Assembly: GCA_031549025.1 (NCBI GenBank)
Contig: JAVBQN010000028.1
Coordinates: 1-64,000, forward strand
DNA length: 64,000 nt
Direction of reading: 5' to 3'
DNA from: Adiutrix sp031549025
GTDB taxonomy: Bacteria > Desulfobacterota > Desulfarculia > Adiutricales > Adiutricaceae
This document shows positions 26,609 to 35,392 of this stretch, one piece after another. The notes beneath the pieces were generated by a model that had not been told where the DNA came from, did no database searches, and saw only the letters and a program-made list of their open reading frames with translations. Positions within the stretch are counted from its first letter, which is position 1. Each line of letters opens with the position of its first letter. Both the position numbers and the translations under genes were made by a program.

Positions 26609-27480
26609 TGACCCCGACTCAGACCCTACGCCGACTGTTTAAAGAAAGGAAACTCGTGGTGGCCCCCGGCGCCCACGACGCCCTCACCGCGCGGGTGATT
26701 GAGAAATGCGGCTTTGAGGCCGTGTACATGACCGGCTACGGCCAGGCCGCCAGTCACCTCGGCCGGCCCGACGTGGGCCTGATCTGCTTTTCCGAAATGC
26801 TGGACCGGGCCGCCAACATGGCGGAAGCCACCAGCCTCCCGGTCATCGCCGACGCGGACACGGGCTTCGGCAACGCCGTGGGCGTCATCCGCACGGTCCG
26901 GGCCTACCAGAAGGCCGGGGTGGCCGCCATCCAATTGGAAGACCAGGTTTCGCCCAAGCGCTGCGGCCACATGGTCGGCCGCGAAGTGGTGGCCATGGAG
27001 GAAATGGTGGGCAAGATCAAGGCCGCCGTGGACGCCCGCTTCGATCCGGATTTCATGGTCATCGCCCGCACCGACGCCCGCACCGTGCTGGGCCTGGATG
27101 AGGCCCTGCGCCGGGCCCTGGCCTACGAGGAAGCCGGGGCGGATATTATTTTTGTCGAGTCCCCTGAAACCGCCGAGGAGATGCGGGCCATCAACAAAAC
27201 GATTACCAAAAGCCACACCCTGGCCAACATGGTCGAAGGCGGACGCACGCCGCTGTTGCCCAACAACGAGTTGGAGGCTATGGGCTACAACCTGGTCATC
27301 TACCCCACGGCCTCGACCTATTTGACCGCCAAGGCCATGACGGGCCTGATGGAGACTTTGAAGAAAGACGGCACCACCAAGGGCCTGATGAACCAGATGG
27401 TCACTTTCGCCGAGTTCAACGAACTCATCGGCCTGGGCGAGGTCAACGCCCTGGGCGCGAAGTACGGCCACCAGAAATAA
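26608..27480 (+). CDS. dml: 2,3-dimethylmalate lyase (isocitrate lyase family)
   Basis: The 290-residue member of the isocitrate lyase/PEP mutase superfamily carries the active-site signature KRCGH at 117-121 and the metal-binding DADTGFGN at 82-89. It cleaves 2,3-dimethylmalate to propionate and pyruvate, the last step of the pathway. Family relatives include methylisocitrate and oxaloacetate lyases, so the assignment depends on the operon. Tight overlap with glmL indicates one transcript. Confidence 0.88.
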   Translation: MTPTQTLRRLFKERKLVVAPGAHDALTARVIEKCGFEAVYMTGYGQAASHLGRPDVGLICFSEMLDRAANMAEATSLPVIADADTGFGNAVGVIRTVRAYQKAGVAAIQLEDQVSPKRCGHMVGREVVAMEEMVGKIKAAVDARFDPDFMVIARTDARTVLGLDEALRRALAYEEAGADIIFVESPETAEEMRAINKTITKSHTLANMVEGGRTPLLPNNELEAMGYNLVIYPTASTYLTAKAMTGLMETLKKDGTTKGLMNQMVTFAEFNELIGLGEVNALGAKYGHQK

Positions 27481-27492
27481 GGAAGGCGCGCC

Positions 27493-28890
27493 ATGCCCAG
27501 CCTCTTGGATAAAATCTGGGACGCCCACGTGGTGGAACGGAGCCCCGGCCAGCCGGACTTGCTGTACATCGACCGCCACCTGGTGCACGAGGTCACCTCG
27601 CCCCAGGCCTTCGAGGCCCTCCGGGCGGCCGGCCGCAAAATCCGCCGGCCGGACCTGACCCTGGCCGTGATGGACCACGCCGTCCCCACCCGCGACCGCT
27701 CCCGGCCTTTTATGGACCCGGTGGCCGAGGCCCAGGTGGCGGCCATTGAAAAGAACGCGGCCGAATTCGGCTTCAGCCTCTTCGGCCTGGACGACCCGCG
27801 CCAGGGCGTCATCCACGTGACCATGCCCGAGCAGGGTTTCATCCTGCCCGGCCTCACCGTGGTCTGCGGCGACAGCCACACGGCCACGCACGGAGCCTTC
27901 GGGGCCCTGGCCTTCGGCATCGGCACCAGCGAAATCGAGCACATCCTGGCCACCCAGACCCTGCGTCAGGCCAAGCCCAGGCTCGTGGCCGTGGAGTTGA
28001 CCGGGGCGCTTAAGCCGGGCGTCTCGGCCAAGGACGTGATCCTCGCCGTCATTGGCGCCCTGGGGGTGGCCGGGGGCACCGGATGCGCCCTGGAATATCG
28101 CGGCCCGGGCCTGGCCGGCCTGAGCATGGCCGAGCGCATGACCATCTCCAACATGACCATCGAGTGCGGGGCCAAGGTGGGGCTCATGGCTCCGGACGAA
28201 ACCACCTTCGCCTGGATCCAGGGCCGCCCCTTCGCCCCGTCCGGTGCGGATTGGGACCGCGCCGTGGAACAGTGGCGCGCCCTCAAAAGCGAGGCGGACG
28301 CGGTCTTCGAAAGAATCCTGGCCTTCGACCTCTCGGCCTTGAGCCCCCGGGTGACCTGGGGCACCAATCCGGCCCAGAGCGTCGAAATGGATGGCCGCGT
28401 CCCGTCACCGAGTGACTTCAGCGACCCGGCCGAGCGCCAGGCGGCCGAAAAAGCCCTGGCCTATCAGCGCCTCGCGCCCGGGACGCCCCTGGCCGACGTG
28501 CCGGTGGATTACGTCTTCGTCGGTTCCTGCACCAACGCCCGGCTGGAGGACCTGCGGGCCGCCGCCGCGATTCTGAAGGGCCGCCAGGTCGCCGACACCG
28601 TCACCATGCTCATCTCCCCGGGAAGCGGTCTGGTCAAGGCGGAGGCGGAGAGGGAAGGGCTCGACCGCGTTTTCAAGGAAGCCGGGGCCCAGTGGCGCGA
28701 GCCGGGCTGCTCCATGTGCCTGGGCATGAATCCCGACGTTCTCCCCGCCGGCAAGCGCTCGGCCAGCACCTCCCACCGCAACTTCGAGGACCGCCAGGGG
28801 CGCGGCGGCCTGACTCACCTGGTCGGGCCGGCCGCGGCCGCGGCTTCGGCCGTGGCCGGCCGCTTCGCCGACCCCCGCGAATATCTGTAA
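27493..28890 (+). CDS. dmdA: Dimethylmalate dehydratase, large subunit (aconitase family)
   Basis: The 465-residue LeuC/aconitase-type subunit has the [4Fe-4S] ligands Cys346 (FVGSCTNARLEDL) and Cys406/Cys409 (GCSMCLGMNPD), plus the DSHTATHGAFGALAFGIGTSE region near residue 130 split across two loops. With DmdB it hydrates 2,3-dimethylmaleate to (2R,3S)-2,3-dimethylmalate. AAGGAAGG stands before the ATG. The context distinguishes it from a leucine-biosynthesis isopropylmalate isomerase. Confidence 0.9.
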   Translation: MPSLLDKIWDAHVVERSPGQPDLLYIDRHLVHEVTSPQAFEALRAAGRKIRRPDLTLAVMDHAVPTRDRSRPFMDPVAEAQVAAIEKNAAEFGFSLFGLDDPRQGVIHVTMPEQGFILPGLTVVCGDSHTATHGAFGALAFGIGTSEIEHILATQTLRQAKPRLVAVELTGALKPGVSAKDVILAVIGALGVAGGTGCALEYRGPGLAGLSMAERMTISNMTIECGAKVGLMAPDETTFAWIQGRPFAPSGADWDRAVEQWRALKSEADAVFERILAFDLSALSPRVTWGTNPAQSVEMDGRVPSPSDFSDPAERQAAEKALAYQRLAPGTPLADVPVDYVFVGSCTNARLEDLRAAAAILKGRQVADTVTMLISPGSGLVKAEAEREGLDRVFKEAGAQWREPGCSMCLGMNPDVLPAGKRSASTSHRNFEDRQGRGGLTHLVGPAAAAASAVAGRFADPREYL

Positions 28891-28902
28891 GGAGGCCCGC
28901 CC

Positions 28903-29529
28903 ATGGAAAAATTCACCACCTTCACCGCCCTGGCGGCCGTCCTCGACCGGCCCAACGTGGACACCGACCTCATGGTCCCCAAGCAGTTCCTCACCCGCAT
29001 CGAGCGGGCGGGTTTCGGCGCGGTTTTGTTCAACAACATCCGCTACCGGGAGGACGGCTCGCCAGACCCGGATTTCATCCTCAACCAGCCGCGCTTCGAG
29101 GGCGCGGGCATTCTCGTCTCGGGCCAGAACTTCGGCTGCGGCTCCAGCCGGGAGCACGCGCCGTGGGCCCTGGAGGACTACGGCTTCCGGGTGGTCATCA
29201 GCCCCAAATTCGCCGACATTTTTAAAGGCAACTGCGCCAAAATCGGCCTGGTGCTGGTGGAACTGCCGGCGGACCTGGTGCGGGACCTCATGGCCCGGAT
29301 CATGAAGACGCCCGGCTACCGCCTGACTGTGGATCTGGAACGGCAGCGCGTGGATGGGGCGGACGGCTTTGCCGCCTCCTTCGACTACGACCCCTTTCGC
29401 AAAACCATGCTGCTCAACGGTTGGGACGACATCAGCCTGACCCTGAACATCGAGGGCCGGATCGCCGCCTACGAGCGGAATCACCGCGACCTCTGGAACG
29501 GCGGGGAACTGCGCCGCCAGTCCGCCTGA
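28903..29529 (+). CDS. dmdB: Dimethylmalate dehydratase, small subunit
   Basis: The 208-residue LeuD-type swivelling subunit contains GQNFGCGSSREHAPWALEDY near residue 75 and SPKFADIFKGNC, the substrate-binding loops of the family. AAGGAGG lies before the ATG, 12 bases after dmdA. It is the last gene of the operon and is followed at once by a strong intrinsic-type hairpin. Confidence 0.9.
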   Translation: MEKFTTFTALAAVLDRPNVDTDLMVPKQFLTRIERAGFGAVLFNNIRYREDGSPDPDFILNQPRFEGAGILVSGQNFGCGSSREHAPWALEDYGFRVVISPKFADIFKGNCAKIGLVLVELPADLVRDLMARIMKTPGYRLTVDLERQRVDGADGFAASFDYDPFRKTMLLNGWDDISLTLNIEGRIAAYERNHRDLWNGGELRRQSA

Positions 29530-29548
29530 CGGACCGGCCGGTTTCGCC

Positions 29549-29593
29549 AAGGGCCCGGAGCGGAGAGGGAAACTCTCCGCTCCGGGCCCTTTT
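29549..29593 (+). terminator. Strong terminator of the nicotinate operon
   Basis: A perfect 19-pair stem (29549-29567 with 29573-29591) closes on a GGAAA loop and ends in TTTT, 20 bases after the dmdB stop. It is the best hairpin in the window. Confidence 0.85.
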
Positions 29594-30089
29594 GGCGTCC
29601 GGCTGTTCGATATCCGCAAAAGACCGTTGAGCTGGGACGCCTGCGGGTTTATGCTGACGCCATGTCTGTTTTGTCGCGTCATATTAACCCGGCAACTTTA
29701 GAAGTCTGTTCCCGGCCGCTGAAGTCCAGTGATTTCGGGCTTTGGCGAAATCACGGGTATGACTTATTTCGTTGCCGGAGCAATAATACTCTCTGGCGCT
29801 GGCCCGCCCTGGCCGCGCTGACCCTGGCCTGCACGGGGCTGTGGAACTGGCCGGGCCTGCCGGCGGCTGCGTCTACATCGGTTGGACCATCGGCCTGCGC
29901 TTCACCCGGCCCGTTGGCGGCCATCGGTCGCCCTGGTCCGGCCCGCCCCGGGTTGACATGGCCTTCAATGTCAGGTATCGTAAGAAGCATCAAACGCTTC
30001 TGTGCCTTTAAAAATACTTATTACTGAAATTTACGCTTCAAGGTCGTACTATCGCCATTTCTTTCGTCTTACGAACGCGGGGGTGCGTG
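29594..30089. other. Intergenic region with a sigma70-like promoter
   Basis: This roughly 500-base stretch has no gene I can defend. It includes TTGACA (29953-29958), a 17-base spacer and TATCGT (29976-29981), a plausible promoter for the activator that starts at 30090. A weak frame at 29662-30027 has low-complexity sequence and no family likeness. A hydrophobic fragment in 29800-29930 may be a decayed membrane-protein remnant. Confidence 0.5.
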
Positions 30090-31571
30090 ATGATGGAAAA
30101 CCCGCCCAAGCTGTACAATATTGATGCTTCCCAGTTTCTGCTCTGCCTTTTCGAACACCACCACGAAGGCGTGTTGATCACCGACCACAACGGCATTCTC
30201 ATCTATTACAACCGGGCCATGGCCCGGCTTGACGGCCTGGACCACCGCGACGTCATCGGCCGTTCAATCACGGAAATTTATCAGCTCGAGCCTTCCCAGA
30301 GCCTGACCCTGTGCGCGCTCCAGCAGGCCCGTCCCATCATAAACCAGAACCACATCTATCGCACGGTGGACGGCAAGCTTGTCAACTCCATCGGCAGCGC
30401 CTATCCGCTTTTCGACAAGACCCGCCTGGTGGGCGCGGTCTGCACGGTCACCGATTATTCCACACTGATGGAAAATTATTCCCGGTTGACGGACGCGCAT
30501 GCCAAAAACGGCGGCCCTGAGGCGCGGCCGAAGCGGTCCGATCGGGCGGCCGACTTCATTTCCTTTGACGACCTCATCGGCCAGGACATCAACATGCTGG
30601 CCGCCGTGGGCAAAGCCAGCCGAGCCGCCGTCACCCCGTCATCGGTAATGCTCATCGGCGAAACCGGCACCGGCAAGGAGCTTTTCGCCAAGGCCATTCA
30701 TTATGGCGGCCCCCGCGGCGGCGGCCCGTTCATGGCCATCAACTGCGCGGCCATCCCCGGGGCGCTGTTGGAGGCCATCCTGTTCGGCACCGTCAAAGGC
30801 GCCTTCACCGGCGCGGTGGACAAGGCCGGGCTCTTTGAAATGGCCAGCGGCGGCACCCTGTTCCTGGACGAACTGAACTCCATGCCGCTGGATCTGCAGC
30901 CCAAGCTTTTGCGGGCCGTCCAGGACCGCCAGGTCCGCCGGATCGGTTCCAGCGGCCAGGAGATCCCCATCGATATCAAGATCATCAGCGCGGTCAACGA
31001 TTCGCCGTTCGAGGCCATCGAGCGCGACCTTTTGCGGTCCGACCTTTTTTACCGGCTGGGGGTGGTCATGGTGAACCTGCCGCCGCTGCGGGAACGGCGT
31101 TCCGACATCCCGCTCCTCCTGCGCCATTTTACCGGCCGGTTCAACCGGAGCATCGGAAGAAACGTGACCGGCTTCGCCCCCGACGCCTTGGCTTTCCTGA
31201 CCGCCTATGCCTGGCCCGGCAACGTGCGGGAGATGGAGCACGCGGTCGAAGCCACCATGAACCTGATTGACGAACACGAAACGACCATCAGCCTGAAACA
31301 CCTCCAGACCGCCCTGCCGCTGATGCGCTTCGACGGGGGAAGCCCTTTCCGGCCAGCCGCCCTGGCGGGGGGGGGGAAACGGCCGGAGCGCCCGGCACCG
31401 GACCGCGCCGATGAGGACGAATTCACGGCCGAGGCCCGGCTCCTGACCGAGACCCTGCGCCAGACCCGGGGCAACGTGGCCAAGGCGGCGCGCCTTTTGG
31501 GCTTTTCACCGCAGAAGCTTCATTACCGCCTCAGGCGTCTGGGCTTGAGCAGCGTCGATTACAAACGTTGA
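30090..31571 (+). CDS. Sigma54-dependent activator (PAS-AAA+-Fis)
   Basis: The 493-residue activator has a PAS sensor (about residues 15-130, with GVLITDHNGILIYYNRAMARLDG split by the fold). The AAA+ domain has Walker A GETGTGKE at 190-197, an intact GAFTGA loop and Walker B GGTLFLDELNSM. A Fis-type helix-turn-helix follows (NVAKAARLLGFSPQKLHYRLRRLGL). GTG 30087, ATG 30090 and ATG 30093 are all possible starts; none has a strong ribosome-binding site. It lies directly upstream of a sigma54 promoter (31705-31720) driving an MttB-family gene and the BCCT carrier, so it probably senses a quaternary amine or its catabolite. Confidence 0.9.
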   Translation: MMENPPKLYNIDASQFLLCLFEHHHEGVLITDHNGILIYYNRAMARLDGLDHRDVIGRSITEIYQLEPSQSLTLCALQQARPIINQNHIYRTVDGKLVNSIGSAYPLFDKTRLVGAVCTVTDYSTLMENYSRLTDAHAKNGGPEARPKRSDRAADFISFDDLIGQDINMLAAVGKASRAAVTPSSVMLIGETGTGKELFAKAIHYGGPRGGGPFMAINCAAIPGALLEAILFGTVKGAFTGAVDKAGLFEMASGGTLFLDELNSMPLDLQPKLLRAVQDRQVRRIGSSGQEIPIDIKIISAVNDSPFEAIERDLLRSDLFYRLGVVMVNLPPLRERRSDIPLLLRHFTGRFNRSIGRNVTGFAPDALAFLTAYAWPGNVREMEHAVEATMNLIDEHETTISLKHLQTALPLMRFDGGSPFRPAALAGGGKRPERPAPDRADEDEFTAEARLLTETLRQTRGNVAKAARLLGFSPQKLHYRLRRLGLSSVDYKR

Positions 31572-32083
31572 TCGCGGCGTGAAAAATCAAAAAAATATCA
31601 AAATTATCAAAAATAAGTTAAACATTTGTCAAAAATCAAAAGTGTGCTTTAGTAATGAACACGCTAACTGTATATTTTTACAGTGATTATTTTTCTGTTA
31701 ATCCTGGCGCTTTTCTTGCTTGGTTCTCAAGGCAGCAGTTCACCCTAACCACTTAACAATACTATTTTTCGAGCTGGTCGGCAGTCCGTCAATACGTTTT
31801 CCCATTGCCTGGCGGCGATGGTCACGGTCTACTGTGTGCGGCTTGATTGTACCCCGGCCGATGGCGGCCGCGCTTCTGTGGTAACCGGCAATGTCGGACG
31901 GTGAAACTTTGCCCGCCGTTCGTCGCGAAAATGATCCCGGTCCGCTCAGGCTTTGCCGGCGAAGCAGTTTTTAAAAATTCACAGTCGCGTTCGCTCCGGC
32001 GGCCTTGTCGGCCTTTTCTGCGGAAAATGGCCGAGGCAGACCCCGGACGCGTGTAAACCCATGCTTTTTCCAAGGAGATACCC
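31572..32083. other. AT-rich regulatory region before MttB copy 3
   Basis: There is no gene in this 512-base stretch. Positions 31580-31645 are strikingly AT-rich for this genome and hold several near-identical ATCAAAA units. CTGTA-N6-TACAG is at 31668-31683. The sigma54 promoter at 31705 follows, then a leader of about 350 bases with no recognised riboswitch. The first part looks like an enhancer region for the neighbouring activator. Confidence 0.55.
31705..31720 (+). promoter_or_regulatory. Sigma54 (-24/-12) promoter
   Basis: TGGCGC-TTTTC-TTGCT matches the consensus TGGCAC-N5-TTGCW except for one base. It lies 134 bases after the stop of a sigma54 activator, with AT-rich repeats upstream. 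Transcription would begin near 31732, toward the MttB-family gene at 32084. A second site of the same form is at 38708. Confidence 0.75.
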
Positions 32084-33544
32084 ATGTCCATCAGAAACGG
32101 TTTAATGGTTGACGGCCTCAAGTTCACGCCCCGCATGCAAATGGTCAACGACGAACAGATCACGCTCCTGAAGGCGGCCGTGTTCGAACTGCTGGAACGG
32201 GTGGGCGTCCAGATGACTTATAAACCCGGCCTGGAAATCATGGCCGGCGCGGGCTGCCGGGTGGACGGCAACATCGTCCGCATTCCCACGTATGTCCTGG
32301 AAAAAGCCATTGCCACCGCGCCCAAGCGGCTGGTGCTTTCCAACCGTTACGGCCGCCGCAGTGTGGTGTTGGAGCCCGGCCGTACGTATTACGGTCCCTC
32401 CATCGACTGCATCTATTACCAGGATCCCGCCACGAACGAACGGCCCATGTTCACCTCCAAGCACGGCGAAGCCATGGCCGCCCTCACCGAGCGCCTCGAC
32501 AGCTTCACCTGGCTGATGACCATCGGCATGGCCGACGATTTCGGGGCCGAGGCGGCCGACAAGGTCATCAACCGCTGGGCCATCCAGAACTGCACCAAGC
32601 CGCTGGTCTTCTGCTGCAACGACGTCAATAGCGTCAAGGCCATCCATGAAATGGCCCAGATCATGGTCGGCGGCAAGGAGAATTTTGACCGCAACCCCAC
32701 CATCGTCCACTACTCCGAACCCATTTCGCCCCTGGTCTACTACGACCCGGCCGTGGCCAAGATGATCTATTGCGCGGAAAACAACATTCCGCTCCTGAAC
32801 TTCCCCTGCACCTCCTCCTGCGGCACCGGGCCGGCCACCATGGCCGGGACCATCGTCCAGGCGGCGGCCGAATCCATCAGCGGCATCGTTCTCCAGCAGG
32901 CCATCGCCCCGGGCGCGAACTTCGTCTTCGGCGGCTACGCCTCGGTGATGAACATGAAGAGCACCATCTTCTCCTACGGCCAGCCGGAGATGACCATCAT
33001 GATCGCGGCCCTCAGCCAGATGGCCCAGAGCTGGGGTCTGCCGTTCTTCGCCACCGGCGGCTGCACGGACGCGAAATTCTGCGACGCCCAGGCCGCGGCC
33101 GAGGTGACCCTCCAGTGCATGAACCTGGCCGCCGTGGGGGCCAACCTGGTGCACGACTGCGCTTCCTGGATCGACCACGGCACCACGGCCTCCCCGGCTT
33201 TCATGGTGCTGGTCAACGAGATCCTGGCCAACGTGGCCGCGGTGATGAAGGGCCTGGAAGTCAGCGAGGAGACCCTGGCCCTGGACGTCATCGCCAAGGT
33301 CGGCAACGGCGGCAATTTCCTCCGGGAAAAACACACCCTCAAGCATTTCAAAGATTATCACATGGCCGACGACCTGTGGGACCGCACCATGATCGAAACC
33401 TGGCAGGCCAACGGCAGCAAGCAGTTCGAGCAGCGCCTGAGCGAAAAAACCCAGAAACTGATGGCCGTCGCCCCCGAACCGGTCGATCCCAAAATCGTGG
33501 CCGAATTCGACAAGATGCAGGCCACCTGGTCCAAGAAGAAATGA
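32084..33544 (+). CDS. MttB-family (non-pyrrolysine) methyltransferase, copy 3
   Basis: This 486-residue MttB-superfamily protein has family-typical segments such as GAGCRVDGNIVRIP, TSSCGTGPATMAGTIVQAAAE and EKHTLKHFKDY near the C-terminus. No in-frame amber codon is present. AAGGAG before the ATG at 32084 fixes the start. It is driven by a sigma54 promoter and followed by a betaine-type BCCT transporter, so demethylation of glycine betaine or a similar quaternary amine is likely, as for characterised MtgB-type enzymes. The corrinoid partner must be encoded elsewhere. Confidence 0.88.
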   Translation: MSIRNGLMVDGLKFTPRMQMVNDEQITLLKAAVFELLERVGVQMTYKPGLEIMAGAGCRVDGNIVRIPTYVLEKAIATAPKRLVLSNRYGRRSVVLEPGRTYYGPSIDCIYYQDPATNERPMFTSKHGEAMAALTERLDSFTWLMTIGMADDFGAEAADKVINRWAIQNCTKPLVFCCNDVNSVKAIHEMAQIMVGGKENFDRNPTIVHYSEPISPLVYYDPAVAKMIYCAENNIPLLNFPCTSSCGTGPATMAGTIVQAAAESISGIVLQQAIAPGANFVFGGYASVMNMKSTIFSYGQPEMTIMIAALSQMAQSWGLPFFATGGCTDAKFCDAQAAAEVTLQCMNLAAVGANLVHDCASWIDHGTTASPAFMVLVNEILANVAAVMKGLEVSEETLALDVIAKVGNGGNFLREKHTLKHFKDYHMADDLWDRTMIETWQANGSKQFEQRLSEKTQKLMAVAPEPVDPKIVAEFDKMQATWSKKK

Positions 33545-33632
33545 GCCGGCGACCGATGAGCAGCCCGGAAGCCAGGTATCACCCCAGTCCGCCCGGCGCG
33601 TGGTCCGTACGCGCTTGCGGATGAGCCTTCCA

Positions 33633-33672
33633 GCCGCCGCCTCCCGGTCCCGACCGGGAGGACGGCGGCTTT
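33633..33672 (+). terminator. Hairpin between MttB copy 3 and the BCCT gene
   Basis: A long GC stem (GCCGCCGCCTCCCGGT against ACCGGGAGGACGGCGGC, one bulge) ends in CTTT. Since the downstream carrier gene is in the same direction with no clear promoter of its own, the hairpin may be an attenuator or RNA-stability element rather than a full stop. Confidence 0.5.
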
Positions 33673-33786
33673 GCGGTTTATGGGCCTCTTTCGGCGGCCC
33701 GGCGCCTCCGCCACGCTTCCGAAAAACGGCCTTCGCCTTCTACCCACGCGTTCGCTTCCGCAACCCCGATGACTGGAGAGGTATTT

Positions 33787-35301
33787 ATGGAAAACGGGAA
33801 AAAAGACAATCTGGTGTACATCGTTTCGCTGGCGGTGATGGTGATTCTGGTGGGATTGGGCCTGGTGGCCCCCGAGGCGTTCGGTAAAGCCACCAGCGCG
33901 CTGTTCAACTTCTTCTCCACGTACATGGGCTGGTGGTACATGCTGGCCATGAACTGCTTCGTGTTCTTTCCCATTTTTCTGGCGGTCAGCCGGTTCGGCA
34001 AGCTGAGGCTGGGCGAGGCGGACTCCAAGCCCGAGTTTTCCACCACCGCCTGGTTCGGCATGCTCTTCGGGGCCGGCATGGGCGTGGGCCTGGTCTTCTA
34101 CGGGGTGGGCGAGCCGCTGTACCACCTGGCCACCCCCCCGTTCGGCGCGGAACCCAACACGGCCCAGGCCGCCCAGGACGCCATGCGCGCCTCCTTCTTC
34201 CACTGGGGCCTGCACCCCTGGGCCGGCTACGCGGTCATCGCCCTGTGCCTGGCCTATTTCCAGTTCCGTAAAGGGGCGCCGGGCCTCATGAGCAGCCTGT
34301 TCCTGCCCCTTCTGGGCCCCAAGGGCCATCGGGGCGGCATCGCCCGCACGGTGGACGTGCTGACCATCTTCGCCACCGTGGCCGGGGTGGCCACCAGCAT
34401 CGGTCTGGCCGTGGCCCAGATCAACAGCGGGTTGCAGTACACCTTCGGGCTGCCGAAAAGCACGGCCATACAGCTGGCCATTCTGCTGGTCATCGGTTTT
34501 GTGTACACCTTCACCGCGGTCACCGGCATTGCCAAGGGCATCAAGTTCCTGGGCAACCTCAACCTGTTCCTGGCCTGCCTTCTGGCCGGCTCGCTGCTGC
34601 TTCTGGGCCCGACCCTGGCCATCGTTGAAGCCATGGTCACGGCCGTGGGCTCCTATTTCCAGAACTTCATCATGGAAAGCTTCGACGTGGCCCCCTACGG
34701 CGGCGACTACAAGAAATGGCTGGGCAGCTGGACCATCTTCTACTGGGCCTGGTGGATCGCCTGGGCGCCCTTCGTCGGTTCTTTCATCGCCCGCATCTCC
34801 CGGGGGCGCACCATCCGCCAGTTCGTGGTGGGCGTGCTTTTGGTGCCGGCTTTCGGCTGCTTCACCTGGTTTTCCATCTTCGGCGGCAGCGCCCTGCATA
34901 TGCAGTTGGGCGGCGTGGCCGACATCGCCAGCGCGGTCAACGCCGATCTTTCCACGGCCGTCTTCGCCATGTACGAGCACATCCCCCTGGGCGCGGTCAT
35001 GGGCGTGGTCATGGTGGTGCTCATCAGCACCTTCCTGATCACCTCGGCCAACGCCTCCACCTTCGTGCTTTCCATGTATTCCACCGAAGGCGACCTCAAC
35101 CCCCCCAAGGGCCGCATGCTCGTCTGGGGCGTCCTGCAGGGGGCGCTGGCTTTCGTGCTTTTGAACACCGGGGGGCTGGGCGCCCTGCAAACCGCCTCCA
35201 TCGCCGCGGCCGCGCCCTTTTCGATCATCATGGTGCTGGCCTGCTGGTGCCTGTGGACAACCCTGAACCAGGAAATCCAGAACGGCATGGAAATCAAATG
35301 A
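33787..35301 (+). CDS. BCCT-family betaine/carnitine/choline transporter
   Basis: The 504-residue BCCT-family carrier has about 12 membrane segments. The glycine-rich FGAGMGVGLVFYGVGEP stretch lies near residue 95, and the tryptophan-rich substrate-binding helix WTIFYWAWWIAWAP is near residue 320. These are the signatures of glycine betaine, carnitine or choline transport. GGAGAGG at 33774-33780 supports the ATG at 33787 rather than the one at 33769. There is no extended C-terminal osmosensory tail like that of BetP, which fits a nutritional carrier. It lies between two MttB-family genes. Confidence 0.93.
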   Translation: MENGKKDNLVYIVSLAVMVILVGLGLVAPEAFGKATSALFNFFSTYMGWWYMLAMNCFVFFPIFLAVSRFGKLRLGEADSKPEFSTTAWFGMLFGAGMGVGLVFYGVGEPLYHLATPPFGAEPNTAQAAQDAMRASFFHWGLHPWAGYAVIALCLAYFQFRKGAPGLMSSLFLPLLGPKGHRGGIARTVDVLTIFATVAGVATSIGLAVAQINSGLQYTFGLPKSTAIQLAILLVIGFVYTFTAVTGIAKGIKFLGNLNLFLACLLAGSLLLLGPTLAIVEAMVTAVGSYFQNFIMESFDVAPYGGDYKKWLGSWTIFYWAWWIAWAPFVGSFIARISRGRTIRQFVVGVLLVPAFGCFTWFSIFGGSALHMQLGGVADIASAVNADLSTAVFAMYEHIPLGAVMGVVMVVLISTFLITSANASTFVLSMYSTEGDLNPPKGRMLVWGVLQGALAFVLLNTGGLGALQTASIAAAAPFSIIMVLACWCLWTTLNQEIQNGMEIK

Positions 35302-35392
35302 ACCGGAGGGCCGCGGGACGGCCCCCTGGCCGTCCCGCCCGCCAATCCCCTTTTCGGCCGAAGCGGCCGAACGTGATACAAGGAGGCGACCA

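Noticed and set aside
29662..30027. A possible 121-codon gene before the second activator
   Set aside because: No ribosome-binding site, no family likeness and low-complexity content. A neighbouring frame (VYIGWTIGLRF) hints at a decayed membrane protein, but not enough to annotate.
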